Below are positions 26,356 to 38,463 of a DNA stretch of 64,000 nt, one piece after another (positions within the stretch are counted from its first letter, which is position 1; every line of letters starts with the position of its first letter). The position numbers were made by a program, and so were the translations under genes. This DNA is from Echinococcus granulosus (taxonomy: Eukaryota; Platyhelminthes; Cestoda; Cyclophyllidea; Taeniidae), in assembly GCF_000524195.1 (NCBI RefSeq), contig NW_020170393.1, positions 519,912 through 583,911 on the forward strand. The letters run 5' to 3'. The notes beneath the pieces were generated by a model, which was given only the letters and a program-made list of their open reading frames with translations, was not told where the DNA came from and ran no database searches.

Positions 26356-28812
26356 CTCTTTTGTCGGAAGGTGATACAGTAGGGCGGGACGCGCCGATAC
26401 CGCCTAGCGATAGCTGCTTCAACTCTCTCTCTCTCTCCCTTTAACTCCAAAGTTAAAGGAGAGAGAAAATGAATAAAAGGATACACTCTCTATCCCCTCA
26501 CAAGAATGTAAAGAAAAGAGGACAGAGGGGGAGAGTGAGAAGAACCAGGAAGCGTTCACTCAGCATGTCGTGCCTGCTCCCCTTTGTTCTGTTGCCCGCA
26601 TTGTCAATTTGGTCCTGAATAATTTTCTTTGATCTGTTCCAAAAAAAGCATTTCTCAGAGTCGCCGCCCGATATGCTGACATATTTGCACATGCAACTGA
26701 AAACGGCCCATGAGAGAGGTTTATTTGGCCTGGAAAAATCCTCCATCGGAGTGGAGAGGGACTGCATCAAAGGTGGCAGGACTGCTGCCCATCACTTTTG
26801 CGCACTTCGTTTAGGGTTTGGACATGGAGAGGAGTCAGACAAGAGAAAATGGGCAAAGAGGGACAAAGATATTGCACTCAGCTTGATCCCATAGAAAACG
26901 AATAGTTAAGAAGAGGGAAGCACAGAAGCACCATTTTAAATACCATCAATTATTTCTTACCCCACTACGGTACTGTTTAACTTAAAAGTGTAGAATTTCC
27001 ATGACACATGTAACTACTGGCAATTTAAAATAGTTTTTGAACACTCTTAAATCATTCTTTTCTACAGATTGTGAGATTCAAAAATAATTCAAATTCGATT
27101 TCGTAGGATCGTACTAGATTGCAGAAGTTACCATGTTTTTATTTTGGAAAACAAATTCCTATTTATCTGTCCCCCGTGGACTGTGTTTTGCTTGAAAAAC
27201 AAGTCACCAATCTATAAGGTGCTAGCAAATTTAGCCATATGTAGTAACAAATCACAACATAAGCGGAAATGCTCCATGTTTTAAAGGAAACCGAAATGAT
27301 CGTTTTATTTCATCAATAAAAATGCCAACTCAACCCGGTCATGGAAGCGAAAAACTTTGAAGCAGCGCACCTATTCCTTTTCGTGTTTGCTCTGTCTTTT
27401 CAAGTTGACGCGGCCTAAGAATAACTATAGGTTTAAAAAAACCTGGTGATTTATTGCTAATCACAACGAAAAAGGTTTAACGTGTACGATCACGTAAAAA
27501 CTTATTATATCGTGGGTTTTGGCAATTCTTGTAGCATTATAAAAGGCTAATTATACAGAATTTAATGCTACTTAACTCATTTAAGTAAGCATGTTGAGTT
27601 ACGAAGTTTCTGGAAGCCAGTAGCACAACCTTGTGATGTGGTATTCCAGAAGGCTTCCAACACCCCAGCCAGTAACCTGTATAAATTGTTTATTGACTAA
27701 AATCAAATTCTGGGACATACCTTTTACTGATTCGCGCATTCAAAAGTGCCATTCAGACCATCACGCTCCCATCTAATCGTACCTTTAATCATATTTTAAT
27801 GCCTTATTATACGTTCTCTAACTCTAGTCTACATTTCTTAGCAGTGAAAGTACCACTTGCTGACATCGAAACAGCATACAGAGAAGAAGGTTTGAGCTAA
27901 CAGAATGATAGTTCTGCCTTCCTTTTCCTCTTGACCGTTGGTGAATCTCGTTTCCATTCACTGGACACACTTTCATGGATTGATGTTGGTATTCTCCTGA
28001 TTGTATTTCTAAGATGCCTTGATGGCGGTCGCAAAACGCTCGGAAAAAATATTGCCTCCACTTTCATTACTTATAAGTGCAAGTACAATTTCATTCAACA
28101 ATGACCCCATTATTTCTTTTACAAAATCGAAGGATACCCTTTAATAAATTTGACACTTAAATATGCCCCCATCACCAAGGCTTCCATTTCTGAAAATACT
28201 AACCCTCTGCACCAAAAAGAATTAGACAAAAGGTGACAGTGGGCAAAAAGTGTCATTTCTCATTTATTCATTTATTATGAAGCCACGGGAGACTATAGAT
28301 GAATGAGTAAGGAGTAAGGAAGGAGAGCCAGCGAGAAAGGTGAATGGAGAGAGGGAGAGGAGACATACATCGAGAAAAAGTCTTAGGGATCAGAAAAGGA
28401 GAGGCTGTGCACGCATCCAGTGGATCTGTTAAACAAAGTTGGAGCACAACATCGTATCACCTGTAATGAGATACTGGGCGGTGACTTTCATTTTCACACA
28501 GTAATTACTCAGTCGACAATAAATTCGCTACGTTTAAAGACCTTTTAACGTCTCGTAGCAAGATTGCATTCTGTAGATGCTACATATCCAAGATCTGGTC
28601 ATTATTAAGGCTTCGGGAACAGTGGACGACTTATCGTCGCAGCATGTGAAGGTTATGTACCTATGTAGTGCAAAATAACTTCAAATTCTTCATATTCTAA
28701 CCGAAATGTCATTAAATGCAAACGAAAACGATGGTGCATTCAAGAAGGATAGCGAAATTATATCAAAATAATCGCACTAAGGTGGGCTTCACAGACGAGT
28801 TCCGGCGAGTCG

Positions 28813-31800
28813 TTATTGAAAGTAGCAAAGCTGGAGCTCACGCGAATCAATCTCGAAGCAGTTGAACCAAGTATCGCGACTAATTGTTCGACCGCTGATG
28901 CAATTCCCGAGGAAGATCTCCAGACACGCCAGTGTCGGCAGAGCGACCTGTGTCAGCATTGCCAACTCCCTCTCCTCAATCATTCTACCATGAGAGGTAA
29001 AAATTGAGATTTGGTTTTGCGTTTCAGTGCAGAGCTTAAATTGTGCTGTTGGACACACAATAATGGGCCGCAGCAAGAGACTTGAGAAGGAGAAGGAGGA
29101 GCAGAGGTGGCAGGAGGGAAAAAGGTTTCGTCTAACCTACCCATTCTTATCGACATCGAGTTCGCAGAAGACAAAGCTGAGAAGTGGTCCAGCGTTCTCG
29201 CCATTGCGACCGATGTGCTTGGCCAGGAGGCTGTCCAGCGCCAGCCAGTCGTGCTCCGATCGTGGACGTAGAAGCACGTTGCGCGGATCTGTACCGTAGC
29301 TCTGTCCAACAGGAAACGATAACTAAGAGCTACCTAATCTATATTTCTCCCTCTCCTCTCGAAACTCACCATCTTATTTTTATTTCTAATACTATCTCAC
29401 GATGATGGTCTGAAAAAAAACTAGCTGATACGTGGGCAGCTAAAATAAGAACTTTGTCAGATATATCGAATTGAATTATACCTTTGAAGTTGTCATTAAT
29501 AGTTTAAAACCTGCTCCGGAGGTAAGATCGCATGAAAAAGTGTGTATGAACTCCTCCCGCTCTACCGAAATTTATCTTCGTGGTCATAGCTCTGCAAGTG
29601 ATCACTGTTTACTTCCATTTTTAAACTTCAAATCCAAATTTAACAGTGCAAACAGGTTTGGTGTTGCAAGGGGTCGGGAATGGAGGCGCTCGGTTTAGCA
29701 CCGCGTCATGAGAGAGCTAGCAGTTGAACGATAAAGTAACAACCGTGACCAATAAATGGATCCTTTTTTGCTGAAAAGCCTAAAAGCAAATTGGTTTCCT
29801 AGAATCCGTTTCACCTTCAGCCCGGTAATGTCCGCATCGTCCCACAATGCAATTTCACTACAATCTACAACTTGCAGACGCGGATGCTAGATGAATCGTT
29901 CCCGGTACTCTGCAGGCACCCCTACGCTACTTCCGAGGAAGCTTACCAAACACGCCTATAAAACTTGCTTGAAAGATTGAATCAACATTCTAAAGAAGCG
30001 CATCATAATGGGAGACAACTGTTTTAAAAATAGCTTTGCCTTTTATGGAACTAATTGCAGGAGAAAATTGCTGCTATTTGTGGTAGTCAAACAAGACACC
30101 GCACATCCTCTAAGAGACAATTTTATGAAGTACTAGTGTAATACAATAGTGGTTTATCCCTCGGTTCTGGTGAGGCGCCACTTTTTGTACTTCGAATTAG
30201 CCCCCTTGTACCTCGCTGGGTGGGCTGGCCTTTTGGGCCATGCCAATAGCCCAGACACCTTCTCTGTGCTGAATATATATATACTGCCCGAGTATTGTGT
30301 CTTCTTTCGTCTTCATGGAGTCCCGGGACGCTACACTAGTACCCATCACCTAAACTAATGCTAGCTTATGGAGAAATTAGATGAAGCAGTAAAAATTGGC
30401 CGGAAGAACTCATTCGGCATTGGAGAGGTCTGCCTGCTAAAGCGGTCAGAATTAACCGTTACTTGGAAATGTTAGCAATTGTGCAAATATTTTCAAAAAA
30501 GTTGCACAGTCCACACACTTTTGGCGTTCACTTTGTACGCGTGGCAACTTTGCCACGGTGGCTCCAAGTCACCACGCGCATTCAATCTCGTGAAAGAGTA
30601 TACGACGAACAAAAACAACAGCACTGTAGGTCATTCAATTTTCGTTCACACAAAATACCATTTACGGGCTCATTGCAAAACAAGCCAAATTTACGATGAT
30701 AATTTAGGTGGTCACCAATAAACCATAAAGTGTCTCGCCATAAAGTGGAAGAAAACTGGCAATATTTAGGTACTAGAGGTGTTTGTACACGAGAAGGGCG
30801 GAATAGCGACCCTCTGCGCACACGGAATTCGGTATAAACTACCCAGGTGCAACGTGGTCATGATTGAAGAACCGAAAACTGCCTTATTTAACCGGGGATG
30901 CCCAAAACATGTTATGACCTGATGTAGGCCCTAATTAGCGGTGTTGTGGTGAATTGTGTGTGAAGAGTCCTTCACCCTCATAATCTCCTTCCACAATCAA
31001 ATTCAATCTACTTAGCTCCCGAGTTATAAGCTGAAATGGATCGGAATCCCAACAGTTCAAAATTTAACATTCCTACAGAATTTTGCACCTTAAAGGTCAA
31101 AAGTCCAGCTCTTTGCTGACGAAATGTAGTCACAGAATTGACTGCAAGAACAAATTAATGCAAAGTGTCTTGAATTCAAATTTAACTTGATAAGTCGACT
31201 TCGTTGCATTTCAAATGATAGAATCCTACCGTTGAGCGTAGTTGTATTACAACACTACATGGAAACCATTTAAAACCAGTCTCGAAGCTTGTTTACTTTT
31301 ACAAATCATATTATTTGCGATGGCAAAAAAGACACAAGGTAAGCGTGCCACCTTCTCACTTACCCTTGAGCGCAGAAGCTGTTGGAGCCACAAAATGAAT
31401 TGGTACCTAAAGTAGCGTCGCTGCACGGCCCAGTTGCACTTGGTGGTAAGCTCTGCAGCATAAAGATAGGCGTGAAGAAGTTCAAGAAGGAGGAAGCTGT
31501 GGGAAGGAGTGGCAGAGCGAAAAAAACTTACCTTGGCATTCGGCAAAGTAGCGGATAATGGAGTCGCTGTCCGCTCGGTGGCCGTTGAAGTAGCGCTCGT
31601 CGCCACAACGCGGATCGCCCTCGCGGCAGTAGCAGATGTTGCGGTAGAGGTCACACGTGTGGCTGTACGTGTAGCCGTCCACACAGATCTGCAAGCCACA
31701 CCAGTATGGTCATTCATTCACTTAAAAAGCACCGCTTTTGGTTCCTCCTCATCACCCTTACTCATGTCAGTACACATCCTCTCAAATAATAAGCAATCTC

Positions 31801-33862
31801 TGTCACTAAAACTGTTGACAGAGATTATTATTTGAGTTACTAAAGAAGACTTCGGATAAGCTAAGGAGAGATGGCTTTACGTATTGGGTAACGACGCTTA
31901 CCGCTCATATTTCAATCATGCACCTACTTAATAAAAAGTAATATGAATGCCATTCCAGAAGTTCTGTATTTGCAGTGAAGAACTTTCTTTTTTCCTTGAC
32001 TACATTTCAAACATCTTGGTTGCCATTTCGAGTCTAGGGGATTTTAAAAAGCATGCGCTGCAAGCACTTGGTACTTCATGAAGGCGATGCAATACGTTGG
32101 TTGTCTGTTTAACTTTGCTATTGTACCTTTATCAGAAGGCCTGGCTTCCAAGCTATGCTGGTAGCCCCCTTCCTTTCCCTAAGCCCTCCTATACGTCGGT
32201 AATGCAGTCTCGAGGCGCTGCTTTGATGGTAGTGGAAAGCAAACCCGATCTCAAAGGGCACCTATCCTGATTTCTACTGGTGGATGATCAATCCTGACGG
32301 AGCGAAAGAAAGGCGTTTGCTGCAAATGGGAGGATACGTGACGACCCCTAACAAAGGCGTTGAAAATGACCACCTCCAGCGTTCACCCCAGTCCCGTGGT
32401 CTGAAGGAGAGCTATTAACAACTGAGGCGACACCAGCCTTGAACCTTCTAGAAAAGTTTGTTGAGGAGCTGTATACCGTTCCTGTATGAAAATGTCACTT
32501 ATGTGAACACGTGATACCTTCTTCACGCCTCTGCTAGCTGGATTGAGCCGAGAAAAATATGGCTGAGCAGCACTGAAATAAGAAAAAGTGGCAAGAAGGA
32601 ATGGATGACTAACGATGGACGCGCATGATGGCCAACCCATTCTCCTTTCTCCCAATACAGTTCCCATAGAGGACGAAACTTCATATGCAGTAAAATTGCC
32701 AAGAACGACCAGATCAGTTGAACGCAAATTCGATGACTGGCGCGGTTGGTTGGTTTGTTTCCTTACAACACTAATTACGTTGCGATGGCTGTCGTAAGAG
32801 GTTGACCAAGGGGAGCACCGGGAACGGCATTCAAGAGAGGAGAGGGGTTATGTAATACGCCTATTATGCTTTTCAAGCCTGGTACTGTAATACGTTGGTT
32901 GTCTGTTTAACCCTTGGTTTTAGTAGAGGGCCATTGGCCCGGCCTCCAATCTATGCCAGTATCCCCCACTAAGTCTTCCTGTACGCCAATAATACATATT
33001 CTGCCGATCATTACGTCTCCTTTCGTCTTCAGAGAAGTCTCTGAGTGCTACAACAACTTTGGTAAAGTGTCTCGTGAAGGTAAAGTTGCCTAAAAAATTG
33101 AAGTTATTTTCTAGGCCAAAAAATTTATCCGACCATACTGCTAATTTACCTTCTTCTGTTAAAATCATCACCCCCCCTTTGAATCCCTAACCAGAGGAGG
33201 TCTTAGTCAAGTTCACGGACCATTTAAGAGACGAATAGAGCACCAGTGGGTGCTCCTTCAAAATGTCGATCTATCCACATGTATAAGAAGTTCCATCAAA
33301 TTCAGTCGAATCCTCGTTTGAAGTGCAGCTCACAAATTTGCCGAAATTTGACCAAAATATGGATAAAAAGACAACATTTACCCTCGAATTTAGACAGGTG
33401 GTGTTTTTAGCTATCAAAAGCTTGATTTTTCAGAAGGTAAAGCGTCAGCTGGAGGTGTCAGTCGAAGGCGGGTGATGTGTTGAAATGGAGACTAGACGTC
33501 AGGTTTATCTAATCCGCCTACACTTTGATACGGGTTATTTCAGAAATAAAGTCTTTCAGTCAATAGTGCGGAAGATTTTGGCATTTCCATCTCTACGGTA
33601 TTCCCCACTGCAATCTCGTCCACCGCCAACTAAAATGATTGAGGGATCAGTCTAAAGCACTGCAGCTGTAAGTGAGGTTGAATCCATGGACACATTTGGC
33701 GGGATGAAATCCATGATTTCGAAGAAGGCATAACGAAGTGTTCGCTCACCTTGCTCTGATGAATCAACCAGTCAGAGGGACAGAAGTCGTAGCAGTGACA
33801 CTTCCCCTCCTTGCAGTACTCTCCCACAGTGCATTTGACGTCCGCACACGTGTCCTCATCTT
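28813..33862 (-). CDS. SPARC: SPARC/osteonectin, N-terminal exon not found
   Basis: Exons on the minus strand, all in phase: 33862-33750, 31688-31532, 31452-31364, 29301-29141, 28984-28813 (stop). SPARC is a secreted matrix glycoprotein that binds calcium and collagen. Exons 1-2 give the follistatin-like module (CADVKCTVGEYCKEGKCHCY, DFCPSDWLIHQSK, ICVDGYTYSHTCDLYRNICY). Exon 3 opens the helical EC domain (ELTTKCNWAVQRRYFRYQF). Exons 4-5 span the first EF-hand, whose loop DVDKNGMIEERE is split by the intron and has every usual calcium ligand. The second EF-hand, CLEIFLGNCISGRTISRDTW, is short and has lost its acidic residues; the paired FNCF cysteine remains. The signal peptide and acidic N-terminus must lie upstream of 33862 and were not located. 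Testican and follistatin-like proteins are less likely because the protein ends soon after the EC domain. Confidence 0.82.
29302..31363 (-). other. SPARC intron with an LTR-like insertion
   Basis: It runs from a donor (GTAAGT) after LLRSR to an acceptor ending in GGACAG before SYGTDPRNV. It contains a solo LTR-like copy at 30137-30335. No extra exon is needed to keep phase, though one cannot be excluded. Confidence 0.6.
30137..30335 (+). mobile_element. Solo LTR (family A) with 4-bp target duplication CTAG
   Basis: It starts TGTAATAC and ends GCTACA over 199 bp, and is flanked on both sides by CTAG (30133-30136 and 30336-30339). The middle has GGGCCATGCCAATAGCCCAG, GCCCGAGTATTGTGTCTTCT and TTTCGTCTTCATGGAGTCCC, as in the other copies. 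TG...CA ends plus a 4-base duplication are what integrase-mediated insertion followed by LTR recombination leaves. Confidence 0.65.
32088..32540 (+). mobile_element. LTR-like repeat (family A) with internal region
   Basis: The LTR part (32088-about 32221) starts TGCAATACGTTGGTTGTCTG and is shortened in the middle. It is followed by GGTAGTGGAAAGC and an internal region that aligns with 17063-17400, for example CGACCCCTAACAAAGGCGTT and GAACACGTGATACCTTCTTC. Two copies sharing internal sequence show that the family is an LTR element, not just a short interspersed repeat. Confidence 0.55.
32886..33052 (+). repeat. Solo LTR-like repeat copy (family A)
   Basis: It starts TGTAATACGTTGGTTGTCTG, has TTGGTTTTAGTAGAGGGCCA and CATATTCTGCCGATCATTAC, and ends GTGCTACA (167 bp). 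No flanking duplication is evident. Confidence 0.6.
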
Positions 33863-36800
33863 CTGAAAACTCAAAAAGCGTTGTTTCGGTCAATTCAGAT
33901 GAATAAAAATTAATTCCAAAAGCTATGGCGTTTCCTTCGACGATGCTTTTTTAAGGCAGTGATTCTTTGAGGCAGTAGGCAGTGGAATAACGAGTCTCGA
34001 CGACAAAGGCTTGGATAGAGATAGGGACTCGTTTGAAATATGAGGTTATAGCCAAAATCTGACAAGATCAAAGCAAATTAAGAAGACTAAGTGCCTGTTT
34101 ATTGGGTATCGTAGGAACTGTCCCCGTGACAACTTGTACCTTTTGATGCACTTGTTGGAAGTATTTTATGGCTTCAATAACAACAATCACAAATATTTAT
34201 TGCATTACCAATGTATGGAACCTTATTGCTACTAAGTCTGAAGGTGCTAACGCTGAATACTTTGATGCAACTTTGGGCAGGTCTTGAACCTCCAGATTTA
34301 TATCCGTCAGCCTTCTAGGTCGCTGGTGTTGGTGAATGCTTGCTGTTGGCAAAAACTGATCACATCAGTCTGTTTTGGTATCAAAGTAGGTGAGAGAATG
34401 AATAGAAAACACACCTGAATTGAACGAGGAGGCATATTCATCGGAAGTATATCGGGACTAAAGTAGTGAAAAAAAACTTCATTCCTCATTTGAATCAAGC
34501 ATTAAGAGGTAAAATTGCTAAATTTCCAGTTGCTAGGATTCATGCCTGAAATACAAGCCAACTAGACCAGCATATACAGTACTTGAAGAGAAAAATCAAA
34601 TACAACTAGACAATTCTTTAGCAAGAAAGAAGGCATTCCAAAGTTGGGGTGAATTTAAGGTCAAAGAGCCTTACCTGAACGACCGTAAAAGCCTACAATA
34701 AGAAGTAAGGCAGCTCACTACCCTGTATTTAGTAAATAAAAATTAAATCCAGTTTTTTCAAATGGAAGGAAACATGTTACGAAGCCGATGGTACTCTTCG
34801 ACAAAAAAAGTTGCCTGTGGCTACCACCCGTTTAGGGAGGAACCCTTGGCGTGGCACCCTTTCACTTCGAAAGATGAAAAAAACGAACCCATTTTATCTT
34901 TTAGAAGGACAATCTAGACTTCTGTGGGTATTTGGGTGAACAGTTGATCACTTAGAAGTGGTTTCTACACAAGCCATCATGCCGCTATGTCTCCGGAAAA
35001 AATGATTGGCGAGTGGATCCCATCACTGGACTGGTAGTCTGTAGATGACTTTAAAGAAAGAAGTACGCAGAGCTGCGACATATTCACCTGAAAGACCACA
35101 TAACTTCATCTTTTCTAATCGTTTATGTTAAAATACAGTAATTTTTGCACTCCTAAGTTTGCCCTATCAACGCAAATGACGACTCTTCTTCTTCGACTGT
35201 AGGCCATTGAATAGTTCTCCCATTCACTTTCACTTTCACCAAAATAAACGTGCCCCGGTAGACAGGGGTTTCCCATTTCCTTGTGGAATGCCAGTTGAAG
35301 AATTATGCCAAGCATACGCCATGCGCTTTGGATCCATACCAAACGATTCGCCCCAAACAAATGGCATTCTTGGGTAATGACCGCCTCACTTGTACTAATC
35401 AGGGCACGAAGCTACCAGAAGACGTTTATTTTAGTCCAGTCTTAAAAGAAGCATCCACTGCTACCAAACTGTAGAGCTTGCACTGCAAAAGCATCAGTTC
35501 ATCTCCAGACTGAAACCACGTGCTCACTTTACAATGAATGCCTCTGCTATCGGTGTTCCAGACACATAAATCAAGAGGCAATTACTTCTCCGCCTTAGCT
35601 AATCAACCACGCATTGGGAACCACTTCACCATGTTCTTTATGGAATTCGACAATATTGTGTGACCTTTGGTTTCAGCCTTAGAAAGTACATGCCCTTTTT
35701 CAACAAGTGTAGGCCGAAAAATGCACGTCCTTGCATTAGATACTCGACTTTGAACTTTTAGTAAGCGTTCCTCTTTAAGCCCTCGTAGTGGACTGAGACG
35801 CGAAGCCCAACAATATCAATTCCATAGGGCTTAAGCACAATGACAGTGGGTAGAATGTACACTTCTATCGCATGACAAAGGCTCGTGGTGTTGTCTAACG
35901 TGAAGGATTCCACATTAACAACAAAAAAGACTTAAAATAAATTGCATGGCAGCCATTCCAAAGTAAGCATTCCTTAATAGTGTTCATGGCAAGGGAAAAT
36001 CCGGTTAATTTTCGTTTAAAATTCGCATGCACTCTTATAGACATGAAAATGCATTAAGTCTAAAAACAAAAACTGTCCATAGTTTTCGGAAGTGGCCTCC
36101 TAAACATGAACTTGATTATCTTTTTAAACTTGTTAACTAGCTCTCTGACTCCTTACACCAACAAATTGTAGTGAAATATGTGGGAAAGGCAATTACTAAC
36201 GCACTATAGCTATTTTCTTCTACCTGTGGAAAAGTAATGAGATTCATAAATGCAAAATTAGCCCCCGAAGTAGATAGAAGTAGCAAATGAAACTTTTACC
36301 CTCTGGGGTGATTTCGTGATGCAGTAAAGGAGTTGGTCTAATGGGGTTGGAGATAAATGGGAAAAGGAGGGGGGATGGGGGGAAGGGCAGTGAACAAGGA
36401 AACGTACAAGGAGAGCCGAGAGGAGGAACTGGTGTTGAATGCATCTCATTGCGTGGTGCTTTGCTGCGGCGGTGTCCAAACTAGACGTAACTACGGCCGT
36501 GATGGGCCGGCGTGTGTGCAGCGTCCTGCGACCTCGAGGACCAGCCAATCGTGGCAGCACCCAGCACTGCTGTGGTACACACTGCCACTTCAAATATCCG
36601 CCTTCTCCAATTGACGAGTTCCACCTTTACCCCGTGAGTGATGATGTCCCACATCGTTGCCCGCCTTTGCACTTCAGTTGGCAAGACGGTTGGCGTGTGT
36701 GAGGTGAGAGGGCATGAAATTACCACTTTCAATTCCCTTTTCACTGTATCACATCTCATGGGAGTATCTAGCTTACTTGTAGCCTCCCAATTTTCACAGC

Positions 36801-38463
36801 TTATTAGAAAGAATCCGTCCAATGCTCTGAGGATGTGGTAAGTGATGTCTGGAGATTTGGCGACTATAGTGAGTTTCCAAGTCCAACGCCTACCTTTAAC
36901 TTGATTGGGGTTCTTGTCATACGTTAGTTTGCACAAGCATCAGCATACATCCATTTGCCAATTCTGGTGGCTGCAAAGTCTCTATAACACCTGTTTAACT
37001 TACCCGGGTCTGGCGTCACAAATATGTGACACGTCTTCTTCATCAGTTTGCGGTGGCTGGTCATGTCGCAAACGGACTGGTTGAGGTTAAGGCGACAGTT
37101 TTCGAGCAGCTGTTGAACCAGTCGACTCGATAGTACAACCGTTGGTGTCATATAGAAGGACAGTACAACATCTGAACTATGGTGGCCGACGCTCCTCTCA
37201 GACCCAGGTTACGAATGTGTTAGGCTCTCCGGCTGACATTCTATTCTGGTCGGTATAGGGAATTTTATTTCCTAAACCAATAAGCCAGGGCTCTTAATAG
37301 CTTTTCAGTTTCAACGCGCATCAAATCTACCTCTCAAAATCGTTAAAAGAAGGCACCAAACTCATAACTCGTCCGCTCCCTTGTGATAAAGCTATTACCA
37401 GACACCTATGTCTCATAATCAGGGGTCACTCGGGTGCAGCACCAACACAACGATGCAGAAGTTTGACTATTTTTTAGGCTGCAATGGCAAGGAGAGACGG
37501 CATCCAGTGCTAATATTCATCCTACCGCCAAGATTTTCTGTCTTCCTCTACTTTTAGATGAAGAGTTGTTGCACTTCAAAGTGTACCTACTGCTACTGCG
37601 ACTCTCGGTGCGCCATTATTTACACTTGTTTCAGCCTGTGCTTTCAAAACGTACCACTTCCACAAACAAAATCGTGGTAATTCACGTGAATATTGAAATG
37701 GATTTAAACAGTACCGTTGTAGGCTGTGAAAAGCAAAGCCATTCTCACCCAAAGGTAGTCCTACTTCACTCCCTTTTGGAGATTACATTCCAGGGCTAAG
37801 CATCTACTAGCACTTTCAGTGACTCGTGCCAAACATTCACGAATTCTCCCAATCCGCGGCGGATTCTATGCCTAATCTCGCGAATATTTAAGTTATTAAT
37901 GTATGTGGGTACTATGTTTTTTTGGTAATAAGCCAGTATTCCACTTGAGTTGACGTCGAAAGGTGAGATTTTGTTCCCAAACAAGACCTCAGTAAATTCT
38001 TCGGGCTACAGATTTTATTCGCCAACTACTGATGCGTCAGAGGCTGAAACAAAGTTGAGGCAAACAAAATGCCAGCTTGCACCATTAAAAAAGTAAAAAA
38101 ATGTGCGTGCTTCCCGTTCCACGATTATTGCAAGGGTACGCCGGAAGATGTGCGTGTGTACGAAGATGGATACGAAAGAAGTCGTGATTTTCCCATTCAG
38201 CAACTAAGTCCATTATTACTAGAGCGTAGCGGATGTCAAGAACAGGGCTACTCAGAAACAATAGCCTCCTCCACCAATAAATCAGCAGAAACGCCCAGAT
38301 TGCTGCACGTTATTGCTGAATGACAACTTTGTTCGGACTGTGAACGCTGCAATAAGGTTTCTACATGGTTAAATCAGCCTCGTAAAAGGGCTTGTTCGAC
38401 TGCCTATAGACTGGTGAATGGCAAAAAGGAGTGACGTGCAAACTGCATTGACAAAAAAGGCAT
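33863..38463. other. Stretch between SPARC and PGS1, no confident gene
   Basis: The missing first exon(s) of SPARC should lie here on the minus strand. I could not pick them: no frame combines a signal peptide with a donor of the right phase. A minus frame at 37005-37151 ends in a good donor (CCGG|GTAAGT), but it overlaps a TTAA-type terminal repeat. A minus frame at 36481-36640 has an in-frame Met and a hydrophobic segment but matches nothing I know. Confidence 0.5.
36995..37030 (+). repeat. TTAA-anchored terminal repeat copy
   Basis: TTAACTTACCCGGGTCTGGC is followed by GTCACAAATATGTGAC, identical over the 16-base near-palindrome to the copy at 16103-16118 and with the same 20-base offset from TTAA. 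Confidence 0.55.

Larger units (their letters stand above)
8381..28812. other. Gene-poor 20 kb between axin and SPARC
   Basis: After the axin stop there is no reading frame with a recognisable domain on either strand, and no set of frames joins through GT/AG sites into a protein I know. The longest frames (for example 14055-14591 plus and 9518-9856 minus) look like chance openings. The stretch is dotted with decayed copies of an LTR-like repeat and TTAA-type terminal repeats, listed separately. It may hold regulatory DNA or non-coding transcripts, which cannot be judged from sequence alone. Confidence 0.6.
31689..33749 (-). other. SPARC intron with two LTR-like insertions
   Basis: It sits between the two halves of the follistatin-like module, with donor GTGAGC and acceptor CTTGCAG. 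It contains family A copies at 32088-32540 and 32886-33052. No coding sequence was recognised. Confidence 0.65.

Noticed and set aside
28260..28420. Purine-rich GAGA/GGAGAG stretch near the SPARC 3' end
   Set aside because: Low-complexity sequence only; no evidence for a regulatory or RNA element.
31247..31717. Minus frame of 156 residues rich in Ala and Thr (TATRTATRVTSTATSAT)
   Set aside because: It is a shifted reading of the SPARC follistatin-module exon; the correct frame shows the spaced cysteines and splices in phase.
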